Source: Symsagittifera roscoffensis
Lineage: Eukaryota > Xenacoelomorpha > Acoela > Convolutidae
Reading direction: 5' to 3'
DNA: 64,000 nt
NCBI RefSeq assembly: GCF_963678635.1
Contig: NC_087070.1
Span: 19,253,318 to 19,317,317, forward strand
A model generated the notes under the pieces. It did not search any database, was not told where the DNA came from, and was given only the letters and a program-made list of their open reading frames with translations. The number at the start of each line of letters is the position of its first letter. The stretch's first letter is position 1. This document shows positions 35,401 to 50,400 of this stretch, one piece after another. The translations under genes and the position numbers were made by a program.

Positions 35401-38400
35401 TTTATAACTTGCCTGCTAGAAGCCACGGACACTTGAGCACACTCTTCTTTATCAGGTCACTCTCTCCTGTCATGGAACTCTCGTCTATCTTGAGGTCGTT
35501 GCACTGTAGAATCAGTCCATCGGCCGGTACCTGGTCTCCATACTTTACATGTACTGAAAAAACAAACCTTCAATGTAGTAAATGAAAAATAAAACGCATA
35601 TGCGGAGACAATGAATATCTTGAATGCTGTGTTAACTCTTTGAGTTGAAAAAAAACTCTCCGTGTCAAAATTCATAGAAATTGAGTTTCAGGTGGCTAAT
35701 CAGCCTTTAGGCAGATGAACTTTCTGAGCCGAAAACAATGCTTCTAACTAATTGGCATCGGCTACACCAACTCGGTCGCAAAATCTGTTCACTGCTTTCG
35801 TATCTTCGATTACAAGCAAAAACCAAGCATCTTCAATTTTTGCCGTACTAAACATTTGATTGCTTGCGTTGTATTTTTAATAGCCAAGACACAATGTGAT
35901 CGATACGGTATGCAAGCAAAAACAACAATAGCAACTGACCTATATCTCCGACTAGGATGTCAGTGACGTTGAGTGGGTTGATGTCTCCGTCCCTGAGGGC
36001 GTCCACGTGCTGTTCTTTGGATATGCGCTCCTGAAGGCCTCTGAACTTGCGCTCTTTGGACCAGTCGTTGCCCGCAGTCACCAGCACCACAATGCCCACT
36101 GCCATCATGATGGCCAGCGCCTCCACATACTCCACGTACTTCTTGGACGTATCTACACAAAATTAACACAGAAAAATCAAAGTGAACTTTTCAATTAATC
36201 TATTTGAATAGTGAATTTCTTCCTCGGCAAGTGAAGCTTATAAGCAGTCCAGCTACAAATCCCTTCACACAATCAACTCAAATAAAGGCCTAGAATTTTG
36301 CTATGCGATTTTTCTACTTCCATGACAGTTTGTCTTCCACCAGCAAAAAACGCCAATATGTTCAGAAAAGGAACTACAGGTTGTTGCAAAATGTAATTTG
36401 AATTCCGTTTTTGAAAAAATTGGCCTTTTCTTTGCAAAATGATCGCAGCTGCGCCCTGTTCTATAAATTTTCAAAAAGCTGAGCCATTATTGAACGAAAC
36501 TGTACAAAAATATATTCGTTCAACAATTTCTTAGTACATCCTTCAATAAACCACAATATATTCAACAAGTCTCAAGAGCATTATGTAAAATTTGAATTGT
36601 TAAATAAATCTTAGGACAACATGATTGTAATATCCTAAAATTGCTTAAATCGATAGATTTTCAAAAGGTGTTGACATTTGACCAGCTAAACATGAAAGCC
36701 ACGCTTGATTCCCTCGAGAGAAAAATAACTCCCTAGTTTTAAAAAGTCATAGAGCAACATGCTTTTAGAGGTGGTAACTTCAAAGCCAAAGGCTATCTTT
36801 CACTTCATTGCTTAGCTTTCTACTTGAATTGATTTGGCTGTTAGAGTAACTTTGAACAGTGCGCTTACACCATCAACTGCTGAGCACACAATCAACCCAA
36901 GAGGCTTTCTGATAAGTGTGATCAGACGATAGCTCAATTTGCTTAAGAGATACTCAATCCGAACAAATATTTAATTAAACGCTAAATTAAAAAATGTCTG
37001 CGATAGACTCTCGACTTTACTGCTATTGTGCAAAAATTATTCATAATACTATGGCTTCTTTGAGACCTAATTGCTCAATATTATTACAATTTAAGAGAGA
37101 AAAAAACATAGCTAACAGAAAGTTGGGATGAGCCAATGAACGCAAGAAAATCAGACTATTGACTAATTTTCAAACGCATTTTCGAAAAAATATGCATGAA
37201 TTTTAGAGGTTTTATGTTTGAAGCCTTTTTCATTTAAACATAACCCAATTTGAGAAAACTGGATCCATAGAACACGGGTTTCTTATACCGCTGGTTTTTT
37301 AGATAGCTTAATTTGCATTTAATTTACCAAACTTGAAATAGCCGACTGACAGTTGGAAAAGAGTAATACATACAAGGAACAGAAAAAAATGTAACTTATT
37401 GTTTGACCAAAGACCAAGACCTATCTAAGCATCTTCAATACGTTCATTACTTTTAACAAGAAATCAAAAGTCTAAAAACAACAAATAGACATAAACAAGG
37501 ATAGCCGTTTGCTGCGCTGATAGCACAGAATGTTCCGACCATAACCTTTAAAAACACATTTTTTTGCAAATTAGTGTGCCCATAAATTCAAAAAACTGCT
37601 TATTTGCAAGCATTATAGACTTCGCAACTGCTTTACAGACTTCTGCTTTATTATACTTTTAAGTCGAAAGAACAATTTTTCTGAAACAGCTAAGAAAAAG
37701 CTGTACTTTTGAAAAAATCATTTCACCTCAGCGAATATAAAAAAAGTTTGCAGGACTCATTTTGAAACTTTCACAATCAGTCGAATCAAATTTTCAATTC
37801 AGTTATCAAAGAAAATCCAATCATCTGTTTTGAAGGAGGGAAGTGAAAAAATAAATCAAAACTCACCCAAAAAAAATTGATAATTAAAGATCAAAAAGAA
37901 CCTCTAAAACGCTTCCAAATCTTCAAGAAATCATTTATCAAAAACTAATCAGAAAAATTTAAACTCCAAAAAACTCCACCAAATGCTTTTTCGTGACTGA
38001 AAATGGAGACAATAAAACTGTGTTACGTTCAAAAAACCTGTCCAAAAACGTGTCCAAAAACTCACCAGGAAACTTTCCGCACAATTTTGAAAATCAAAAT
38101 TACGGTAAACCCATGAAGACCACTTCCGTTGTCACAAAATTAGACAAAAAAGGAAGAACAAAATTGAAGAACAAATAGAAACTTCAAAAGGCTTTCAATC
38201 AAAATATTTCTAACAATTCACAAGAGAATTCGCGAAAAACCTACAAAATTTCTGGTGAGCTATGAATTCAAATCAATTACATCACTTTTAGCCAGCAAAT
38301 TTACACATAATTAAAAAAAACACAAAGTACAATGCTAAAAATAAAAAAGGATGCTGACTACAGAAAAATAAAAACAAACTTCATCTTTTCAATAAAAATA

Positions 38401-41400
38401 AACCAGAAAGTTTTGTTACAGATCAACACATGGCTTGATAAAACGCTGGTTGCATGGATTGATGATAAAGCCAAGATGTATTGAAGGTTGCATTGAGAGA
38501 GGATGGATGGTCGGATGAAGGGATTCATGGCTGGCTGAAAAGACGGATGGCTTGATGATAGACGAATGGATGCAAGGCACGCTGATTGGATTGATGGGCA
38601 ATGGATGGCAACATAGATTGCTGGTTGGATGGAGGATGTTTAGCTAGAAAGATAGCTAACGAAATATATGGATGGACAGATGCATGGATTAATGGCTGGC
38701 TGGATAGTTGTAAGAACGGCTCGCTGGATGGTTGAATGATTGGCTTGATCGATTGCTGGATCAATGGATGAATGACTGGATGAATTGACACTTGGGAGAA
38801 CATATGAAAGGATGATGGTTTCATCGACGATTGGATGGATGACGGATGAACCTTTCGATGGATGAGTAGATGGCTGGATGAATCGGTATATGGGTACCTG
38901 AAGAGATGGATGGCTCGATAGATAATTGAGGGATAGATAATGGGTGGCTGGATTTATACTTTGCTTGCTGGTTGGATGGATGGATGTAAAAGGCTTAATG
39001 CAAGGGTGGCTGAACGGATAAGGGGTGGTTATTTGCCGAGAGGCTGGATGGATGGTTGTATAGATGGCTCGATGGATGGATAAATGGACAAAGAGATGCT
39101 GGATGGATAATTGAAGGACAGAAAACAGATGACTTGAGGGTAGGAAGGATGGATGACGGCTTGATTTATTGTTAGTTAGATCGATGAACGGACGATGGAT
39201 GGCTAGATAGATGAATGAACGAATAAACAAAAGAACGGGTAAAAGGATACTGGTTTAGATGGCTGGACGATTAGATGGATGGCTAGATGGATAAACGTCT
39301 GGCTGATTGGATGTTTAGTTGGATAAATGAATAATTAGCTGGATGGACCCCCACCCGCTTGCGTTGCGCTGCCCTGCCTCGCCCTTCCCTCTCGTTGTCC
39401 TACCTTACGCCGCCATACACTCCTGTCCTCTTTGCTCTGCCTTGCCTTGCCTTGAGCTGTCTTGCTTTGCGTTGCCTTATACTGCTTTACCCCTTGCAGT
39501 GCGCCGTCCTGCGCCGCCATACCCTGCCCTGCACCTCCTCACCCCGCACTGCGTTGTCTCTTGTTGCCCTGATCTGCCTAAACTTGCGCTGCTCGGTCAT
39601 GCCATAATCTCCCCTACCCTGCCCCTCTTCGCCTGCCCTGCTGTCATACCCATGCGCTGCCATACTCTGCCTTTTTGCGCGCTGCCCTGCCTTGTCAGTT
39701 TTCGCCTGCCATGCCTTGCGCTGCCCTACCCAGGTTTTGCTCCTCCTCGCCTTGCCCTTCCTTCCTTGATCTGCTTTACCCATCATGGCCATGCCCTGCC
39801 TGGATTTACGCTGCCCTGCACTGCCTTGCCCTCCTTGACCTGCCCTGCCTTGCATTGTGCTGCCTTGCCCTGCCTTGTCCCTCTTGGCCCTACTCTGCCT
39901 CGCGCTGCCCTACCTTGTTGTCCATTTTCGCTCTACTCTTTCGGCCCTATGCTGCCCTACCTTACATTGACTCCTCGCCCTGCCCTGCCTTGCCTTGCCT
40001 GGCACTCCCTACCCTTCCATGCCCATACTCGTCATGCTTTATATCACACTTCCTCGCCTTTTTTCTCTCTGCCCTGCCTTGCACTGCTCTACACAGGCTT
40101 TGCCCCTTCTCACCCTGCGCTGTCAAGTCAAGCCTTGCCACTCCTCGCCCTGCCTTGCGATACCCTACCATACCCCTCCTCAACCTGTCTTGTCTTGCGC
40201 TGCCCTACTCTGCCGCTCCTCGCCCTGCACAGCCGCTCCTGCCCTGCCTTGCTTCTCAAGCACTGCAATTTATGATACAGCTTAAACTTGCAAAACTTCG
40301 TTCGTTTCTGGAAACTGAAACATAGCCATTCGAAGATTGGAATAGAGTAATGAACGCAAGTCAACATAAACAAATACTGACTTTCTTGAAAAATTTTCAA
40401 CTTTAGAAGTTCAAAGAAAAAAACAGATGCTTTTTAAGCTCTTTGAATTTCTAGAACAATTTATGATCGGTGCTTTTTTGATATCATGAACCCAATTTGA
40501 GAAAACTGGATCAATAGGTAAAGTTTTTACTCCGCAGGGCAACCTTACAAAAAATTCCACTTTGGAAACTAGAAATCGTTCACGTTTTTTCGCGCCATTT
40601 CCACGTTCGTATTTGGATAGTGCTATTTACGTCACTTTCAGCAGATGAATTTGAATTGAACTCAAAAAGTGCATTTTAACTAACTGCATCAACATTTTAG
40701 GACTTCTTCCTGAAAAAAAAAACGAAAAAAATCAGCAAGACCTATATAAGAGTCTTCACTACGTTCATTATTCCTAAACATGAGACATATGGTATAACTT
40801 AAGCATAATCAGATAAACAGACGCATTTAGATATATAATAGATTTTGTAAAGCATGATATAAATCTTACTGAAAATTGACACACCTCAAACTTTCGTTCC
40901 TAAGAGAGATATCAGCTTTTAATCTGCGTCCACCATCCTACCACAAATTTTTTATATTCTAGATGAACCAGCCATCATGATCTATATATTTTTTTTAAAC
41001 CTAAGTTACAACTTGAAAATCGGCCTTGTATTATTCCAGTACAAGTAAATTTACAAGCCCATCAATAAAAGCATGCGTTCTATTTATATCGACGTAATAA
41101 AACACCATGAATCACACCACAAAAAAATGTCCAAAATTTCGCCGTAAAACCAAAGTCTGTATTTTTATTCAGCTTCACATTGCCTACAAGGGGAGATTTA
41201 TTACTTCCTTGATTTGATATCATGAGGCCAAAACTCGGCCCATGATTTTTTCATTACTTTCTTTTACGGTTCGCTAGACTCGCAAAACACCAGCGCTAAA
41301 GCATTCTGTTACACTACACAGTCTGATTAAATCAGCCAGACAGTATAACGAAGTAAATTACGTTTACTGTGCTTTTATTAATACACAGGAGCTGCATTCT

Positions 41401-44400
41401 GATCTCCACCTTCTTCAAATTAAATCTGCTCTCAGTTTGTAAAAAGAAGCGACATCGTCACTGAATTACCTCAATATCATTCATTGAACTCATTTTAAAA
41501 ATGCGTCACTTCAAAGCTGCACGATTGGAACGCTAATTTGTACCTCATTTAATATGCACGGGCACCATTTGATTTCATTTCAACCCATACCAAGGAAAGG
41601 AAAGCCACTCGAATTCCTGAATGAAAATCAAATTAAAAAACTGCACAAAAATGCACCTGATTTTTCCGAACATTTCTCCCTAAAAGTCCTTGCGCGCGTT
41701 CGAAATTACACGCCAAAATAAGAAAAGTATTTATTCAGAGTAAATCAGAGCCAAAACATGCATGGTCTGTTCTTAACATGGTCTGTTCACAAACATGCAA
41801 TATATTTACACCAAACAAAAATTGAAGAAACTTGCGGAACCCATTTTCGTATATGATAACAGACATGAACTAACATGACATATCGTTTCCAGAATAAGTA
41901 ATGTTTCAATGAACAACTGTCAAAAGAAATCCGGCAAAAATGTTCGATCATTCCCACTGTTCCTTTGGCGTCATAGTATAGCAATTTCTAATCTGGATTC
42001 TCTCTCTGGTAGCATTTAGCCTTGGTATGTAGTTGTTATTTATAAACTTGGTATTAGTGCAATAAAGTCTAAGCCGTCCGTATTAGATTACTATTACTAA
42101 CCGCACAAACATTAGTGAACACACAAAACAATTACAACATTGGGAATCGTGTGACAAATTGCCCTGATTCTCAGTTAGAGCTTGCCAGCATGTAATCTGA
42201 AGGCTTTCTTTCCACTGGCAATATCCAGCGTTTAGTTTAGACCAAAGATAGGAGTGGAAAGCGGGGCAGGGTTGTCGGGGGTAAAAAAGTCATTGAATTG
42301 GGTTAAAATTGGGCTTATACGGTGGCGGACACAATGCAAGTGACCACTGTGCCTACGCAACCCAACCACACTAAGTTGGGCTCAGCTAAACAAGAAACAA
42401 TCAGGTGCAACCAGACATTTACACGGAAATAGTTGTTGGTTCAAAGCGGCATATCGAATCAAATAGATTGCAACCTCAAGATACGGCAATCGATTTGCTC
42501 CCTAACAGTCAAATTGTGATAAGGGAAGAAAACTTTCGCAGTTATCGACTCAAATCTCCAGGATCTCAAATGCAAATAATGACCGTGTTGCAATAATACT
42601 GCACCCAAAACATATTAAGTTCATTTGGACCCACTCTAAGTTGTGTTTGAGCCCCTAGTAGCTTCCAAAATATGGGCACAAACTATAAGCGACATTATAA
42701 CAAAAGAACTAGGTGCAAACATTTGCACGGCGGCTTGTTGCATGTTACAAGTATTAAAGAAACTTAATAACGGAATTTAAGGTATAAATAAACTTGTCCA
42801 TTAATCCTAGCTCCTCGGTAAGTTTGCATCGACTGCTACTGAAACTGAGGTGAAAGGTTCCTTTGCAATTCAACTATGCCCACAGCGAGAATAAACGGAA
42901 ATTTGAGAGCAACACCAATATAAAAACGAAAACTTCTACGATGGACATTGCACTTGCTAAACCAGACGCAAAAAAAATACTTCAAAGGGTAATTTGCAGC
43001 TGCTTTATAAATCAGACTATCAAAAAAAAACAGTTTCAAAAAACCAACAAGTATAGCCGGTTACAGAATGTCCCGACCATAGTAATAAAAATGCAACAGT
43101 TTTTTTTTCGAATTAGCGTAGTTTTTTCTGCCTAAAGAAGTGTGATTTTTCAAATTAGTGTAGTTTTTTTCTAGAATTTAGACATATTCGACAGTTATAA
43201 CATAAAAGGCGAACTGGAACACACTTTTTATAGAAAAATGAACAAAAAAAAAACAAGAAACCAAAAAATAAGTCCAGAAAACGTTAAATTTTTTGCAGTA
43301 ATGCTTCGAATTTTTTCGTAGTTTTTGATGGCATTAATGGCAATAACAACTCAAAAAAAAGAATTTTACTTGCGTAAAAATTAGTTTTCAGGGCTTCAAT
43401 TAGGCCTTAATAAGCTATTGACCCTGCTCGCTCGCTTTATTCGTTCGGAATTAGACCAAAAATCAAAAAAATTCAAACGTGTTTTTCTAGACACTACAAT
43501 TATCACGACTAAAAAAACTTCAAATGTTATATCACTCGACCAATCAAATTACTATTTGTGCTACCTCGTTTTGCTTGGAAAATCTCAAAAAAAAAGAAAA
43601 AACTAAAACATACCCGAAAACAAAGTTCCTCCCCATTTTACAAATTGACAAAACAAAAACACTAAAACCTACCCGATGACAAACTTCCTCCCGTTTTTCA
43701 AAAGTGATCAAATTTTGGCCTTCAATTAGTAAATATAGCCAACAGACAGTTGGAAGAGAGCCAATGCAAGCAAGAAAACAAAAAAAAATACCGCCTTGTT
43801 TTCAATTTTCGAGAAAAAAAATACCGACTTGTTTTCGATTTTCAATAAAAAAATAAAAGACCTTTAAATCTCTTGGCATTTCAAGAGCAATTTATGATTG
43901 AATCTTTTTTCACAATATTAAACCAATTTGATCAATACTGGAACAATAGGTAAAACTTAAGATTCACTGGGAAATCGGATAATTAAACATTAAACTCCAT
44001 TTTCAAAATTGAAAGTCGATCACGTTTTCGTTGGACCTGAAAAACCTCAAACATTAGAGCACGAAAAAGTAATTTTGAGCCTGAACAAAATTTGAGACTT
44101 TTCATCAAAAAAAATCATCGCGACCTCTACAAGAATCTGAAATATGTTCATCGACTCTTAAAAACAACAGAAATCCCTTAGTTAAACTTCGTAGTTGGTT
44201 CGAAATTAGGCTTAAAAATGAATTCCGACTTTTTGCAAGAAGTGATCATTTTTCAAGAAAAAACCGATCACCGAAAGCAATAAACAATTCGATTGAAAAT
44301 TAAACTTCCAAAAAAGTTTGAGTCTGAAAAATCACTCTGTTCACGCCAGCCGATACACAGCAATTCATTGCGCATCAAATTTAGGACGCAAACCCTAATT

Positions 44401-47400
44401 TGATTTGTGAGCGTGATCAATTTTAGATCTTTCGGTTCAATGTGAAGACAAAAGAATAGAGGGCACATGGATAGGGTGAATGGGGAGAGAATGGCGTTTA
44501 GAGAAAAAGGGGATGCAATTTGGCTTCTCAGCTGCACAAAAGAGGGTGACAATCTGGCCTAAATGACCAGAGGCCTCGCTTAATGGCCGCATTCAACTAA
44601 AAACGAATACTTTCTAAATTAGATTAAAGGAACTGATTCTTTATTTATAATGCATAACTGAAGATACTAAATCATGAAAAAAATTGCGCAGAAAAAAAAA
44701 CAAAAAAAATGCATGAAAGAAGATCAGGCTTAGTTGCTTATACGCACTGATTCTGGAATTCGGTTTGAACTGATGTCGGTATAGTTAGATACCATCGGTT
44801 TATTTGCGCGTTAAGACTGGACTTTGGGCTCTATTTAAAACAGTCAGGACCAAGAGGCGTCTGAAAGGAGTTTGACAGCTTGACGGGTTTATTGAGTTGG
44901 TAATGGAGCAGCGTGAAGTCTTTTGTGAGTGACTTACTCATTCAGGCACCATTTCTTACTCTTAAATTCGCTCAAGCCACGTGGGACCCCTAGCAACAGT
45001 AAAACGGTTACCCGGTTCACAAATTAAATGTCACAATCATTGCCCATAAAAATGGGAGATTTAATAGTTTTCTGAAAGCATTACTAATCAACTTAACAGT
45101 CGTTTCATTTTCCAAAGAAATCTCATTTTTTCCCCAAAAATGTAACCTGGAAATTGAGAACTTTTAGACCCCAATTTTTAACTCAACTATGAGCCCAAAA
45201 ATCTACACCCTAAGCTAAACACTCAATGGTACTAGAGCCCGCCTTTATTTCCCCCGTTTGTTTGCATTGAGTAAGTCATAACTGGCCGACCATTCCCAAA
45301 AGGTATTTCCCTTGAGACTTGAAAAAGGCAGTGTTTTCAGTGTTCGTCTAATAAGCCAATTTTATACTTTTTCTCTCGTCTGTGTATCGCATTCTGTTGT
45401 CTGGCTTTTTTTGGGTCTTAACTAGTAAATAAATTGGGCTTCGTCATACTCCGATCGGCGGATTAGAAGAAAGAGAAAAAGAAAACATGTTTCAGCTGAA
45501 CTAGACTTGTAATCAGTAAAGCGAATAGTACCATCAATACTATACCACGTAACGCACTACGTAACATACCATTCCTTGCATCACTACGCCATCCGTGCAT
45601 TACGTAGTATATTTATATTATATATATACACTTTATTTTCAGCCAAGCTAAGCTGAAAGGACTGTTGTTCTAAGCGAGGGAAGGAAAACATCGGGAAAAG
45701 AGAAAACAAATAGAAGAGAAAAATAAGAAAAGAAAAGAGCATCAACAAAACAATTTGTTGTTCTCAATTTTGATCAAAGTAAGCAAACAGAAAAGGCGAA
45801 CTGATAGATCGAGTACATAGCCACACCACACGTGCACGACAACAGAGCACCAATTTCTCCTTTTTTGTACTAGGGAGGTACAGAAAGGCAAGAAACAAGA
45901 GAGGGGAATGAAATAAAAGGTTACGTAATATAACGGGGAGGTATGGAATAAAAAGGGAAAAGCGTCAAGACACACCATGGTGCACTGTTAGCTCGCTTTG
46001 TTAACCAAATTGATATTGCCTCTAATTACAACAACCGTCTCAGCCACTTCTAAGCCGACAGGTCACTTGACCAAAAATCAAAACAGTATAGCTTAGAGAG
46101 CATCTGGTAGCTTAAGCAGCAGTTTAAATCAACGAGGAACCGGAAAACATCGACACTTTCACAAACGGTCACCCAAATAATTGATATTGATTTTCATCCA
46201 TCGGAAAGGTCGATATGAAATATGCTGAGCCCATAAAACATCAATTCAAAACAATTCAGGTCATCAAATATTTTTGTTGAAATAATTGAGAAAATTGTTA
46301 TTTGAGTTCTGTTGACGGAAGATGGAAACTCATTTTGACCAATGAAAAGAAAAATATCTCACATAGAAAACAGCATCGACGTCTCTTAATTACTACCCAC
46401 GGTAATTTTCAAGTATGCTTGAGTTTTTAGTGATAAGTTTTTCTTAATATATGTTTAAAAACTATCCCTAAAAGCATCATAAAATTCTTTGTTTTATCTC
46501 GAATTTACAGGCAAATAAATTTTAAGTAGAAGAATCCCTTTTTGAGAAAATACCAAAATTCAGATAACATAATTTCACGGCTTCTAAAACGCGGAAGCTC
46601 ACTTTCCAAGGCAAGGAAGCTGCGCAAATTGTGACAAGGGTCCTATTAAGCAAAACTAAGGAAGCAACTGTTTTTGCTTGAACAACGTTGCAATTTCAAT
46701 GGCAATAGAAATTTTCGTACCATTTGCGTTCGTTCTTTCTAATGCCTCAAGTATTAGGCAGTCAAAATAAAACTAAACAACTGTAATTGATAAAGGTCAA
46801 ATTAATTTTTTCCTTATACAAACCTATCAAGCAGGAACTCAGTTCTTAAAACTTGAAAATTTAAAAAACTGCACAAATATCACTAGCTTGATTCCATTAT
46901 CTCGAGGGGGAGGCGGATTTTCAATTTCAATTTTTTGCGTTTTGTTCCACCAAACTGATTTTCGAAGCATAAACTGTATAAATACCCCTTTTTTGCTTAA
47001 AGAATTTCTGCCCCTCAGGCGAAAAATGGCCAAAATACCGATTTGAAAAATAATCAGTTCGCTTTGATTTTAAAAAAAGTTATAACAGACCAAAGACTAA
47101 TTTAAGTCTATATTAGCTTTGGGAAATAGATTGACAAGGTTGGTCTGCCGAGATTGGACGCTGTAAAAACGTACCAAAGAGAAAAACATAGCTAACTGAC
47201 AGTCGGAAAAGAGTAATGAACGCAAGGAGACTGGAAAAAAACGACTTGTTTTTTCAAAAATCTTCAACTTTTGAATTTCGAAGAAAAAATCAGATGGCCT
47301 TAAAGCTCTTTGAATTTGTAGAACAATTTATGATGGACACTTTTCTTATTAAAACTAACCCAATTTGAGAAAACTAAATGGATCAATAGGTAAAACTTTT

Positions 47401-50400
47401 ATTTCGCTGAGAAATCTGATAGATAATTTCCATTTTCGATTTTGCCTTCCTTTTAACAATAGAAATGCACTGAACTTAAAAAGAAATCACAAGTCAAACC
47501 GCGAAGAACCAAAACTTAAGAACTTTTCCTGAAAAAACAAAAAAAATCACCAAGATCTAAATAAGATTACTCACTACCTTCATTACTCTTAATACTCTCT
47601 GGATCTTCAGGGGGTCGAATACTTTTAGGAAGGGGACGTCCGACCCCTATACCTTAATCCGCGACTGAGCTCGCCGTTATCTAACTAAGTGTTAAATAGA
47701 ATGGCGAGGGGGTCGAACCCCTGAGGGGTGACCGCCTATATCCACCCCTGCTATCATTTTAACAGATGGGAACCTAAATCTGAAACTTAAACTTAAAAAT
47801 TTCGTTTTCGATGCCATTTAAACTAGATTTAGCACTCAGCAAGATCAAGACTGAACACGTGTTATCGAATTTATCTGTTGACTTAGTGTGTCAATCAAAA
47901 TAGCCAGCAACTGCAATTTGTGCAAAATTAAGAGCTTCAAGCAATGACATAAAGTCGTATTTAAAGAAATCTTCCCTGTTTCAATCTAATGAATGACACA
48001 TCAAGAAAACAGTGATTTTATATCATCGAAACAATTTATTAAAAAATCAACTACCCAAGCATTCGTATAGTTTTTCCAATCATTCACTATGGTCTATAGT
48101 ACTTGAGGCATGTTTTTTAACTACTAGTACTGTTTTGGTGTTTTTGCTTGCGGGGAGATATAGCTTATTTGGCGATAACAGGGCAGAAGGCGAATTGAAC
48201 CTTTGGGGGTTTTTTGAGCGATTTCGAGTACTTCAAAAGCGGCAGTCAATTTGAAGAACTCGTTAAATAAAATCACGCAAGCCACCAAATAGTTACGGCT
48301 TTTTAAAATTACAAAATCTTTGATTTTCAAGAAAAATACACGTCACCTCAAAGTTCTTTAAACTTGGAGAATCTCTTATGATTGGCACTATTGAAAACTG
48401 ATTAGAAAACTGATCAAAACTCAAATTTTCCGCTAGAAAATCTAGAACCTAAAATCAGCTTTCGAAATTGAAAGCCATTCTATATTAATGAATTTTGTCT
48501 ATTGCAAGGCAAACCGTAATATAATTGTTCCGACTTTAGAAGAAAACGGAAAATTTATGCTCGGTGTGGTTTCTTTTATTCAGTCAATTTTAGCCGATCG
48601 AAATAATTGTTTTCGACAAATTTTTCTATACTCCCTTGAAGATATCTGATTTTGAAATACTTTTGAAGATGTCTTACTGAGTTCAACGGTAAAAAGATAT
48701 TTTACCTCCGATGATTTTTTTGTAAAGTTCTGGGGGTTCGAAAATTGCCAAATTGGCCATGTTCTGGACTAAATTATGCGCATTTTGAAGAATTTATTCA
48801 TATTGCTTAGAGCATAACGCGAATTAATTATGCGTGGCGAATTATCCCGCACAACAACATCGTTCCAAATTGAATTGAGGCTAGCTAATCAGATCGGTCT
48901 AATTAATTTTGTAAGACTCAACATTTCACACTGATATTGTTCAAAACTTATAGGGTTTCACTATTTTTTCCCAAAAACTATTCGATAAGAATTAAGGGAC
49001 AGTCGGAACATTCAGGGCTTTGCCCTGATATACGAGCAGTCTTGTTTCCAATTAGTAAATGATTTCACTTACACTGAAATAGAAATCAGAACAAACCGCA
49101 AAAGAAAAATCAAATTTGAGCGTCGACATTAAGACTTCTGAACTAAAAAAAAGCATCTGAAACACATACACTTTGACCATGGATGATTAACAAAACAGAG
49201 TCAGAGCACACTTCTGCACGACTGGCAATAAAAAAAACAGTTTTCAGGCTTAAAAAATGACGAAAAAGTTCCACAATTGCTATTTTTCACATAAATAAAC
49301 TTTTTCTACGGATGGCATCATCAATCAATTCTCTGAAAAAAATTTTAATAAAAAATTATTTGACAAACTCAAAGCAGTCAAAAAAAGAGTTACAAAAAGG
49401 CGAAGCTTAGCTTCGCACCACTTGCAATACAACAAAAAAATTTGAAAAAATTTAAATGTTGAAAAAAACTTGGTGAGCCAAAACTTTCGGATGTCTCGAT
49501 AAAAAAAACAACTAGGGGCCAAGCTAAAGCTTGAGGTACGTGCTTGATATCGAATGAAATTGCTATCCTCATGCGGCTCGAAAAATGTGATTTCAAAAAT
49601 TTAACTTAGCCCAAAACCTTGGTTGTTTCTCTACTAATTTTTAGATAATCAATTTTCCCAAGGATATAACATTTTCTTGCAAAAAATTAAAGAGTCGCCG
49701 CTTCTATAGGAAAGATTATCAAGCTTTTTAAAACCTGATCATTCGATGAAACATATACTATCAGATTTGGCAGGATAGTTAGCGAGAAAAGTCCAATAAC
49801 ACGGTCTAACCAAAAATTTGACAATTCCGAGAATCAAAGCTTTTTGTGTAAGAAAATTATGCAGAAACGCCATGCAGCAGGCATTCAAGCAACCTGCAAT
49901 TTCCACTGAATCCAATATCTCAGATTTGGGAGGAATTTTCGAGAAAAGTCGAAACTTTCGAGAAAAAAACGTCACAACATCAAAAATTTGCGCGTACTCG
50001 CATAAGCAAATGAGCTTCCTGAAAATCGTCTTGAGAATTGAACCCAAAATCTCAGGTATGGCAGGATAGTTTTCGAGAATATTCATAAACTCAAAAAAAT
50101 TGCTGACAGAGCAAGAGCCACGCGTCTAGTTCATGACTCGCTTTAGACTGATAAATATAATGGCTAACTTAACACAGAGGCAAAGCTGCGCTTCGCAAAT
50201 GCTAGCGAGTAGTGAATTAAGAAAAAGTAGAATTAGGTCTCTAAAGAGCAAAACGTTTGCTATGTGTCGGAATCGAACCTGCGACCTCAAAAGTTGGAGT
50301 CTCGCCTTCTTACATCTGCTCCAAGTGCCCTTGAAAGATTGCTATCCTTCGCCAACAATGATGCAGCTATAGCTGCAAATAAATTGCCAATGCTAAGCAG

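Noticed and set aside
38640-39230. A 196-codon minus-strand frame with HPS-type repeats
   Set aside because: It reflects the GGAT minisatellite, not a gene.
39343-40275. A 310-codon plus-strand frame
   Set aside because: It is a translation of the TGCCC/T minisatellite; composition is almost only Leu, Pro, Cys, Ala and Ser with repeat periodicity. Opposite frames are also open.
47580-47760. A GC-rich patch taken as a tRNA-like head (ggggtcgaacccct)
   Set aside because: No A box at the right distance; similarity is limited to the short palindrome.
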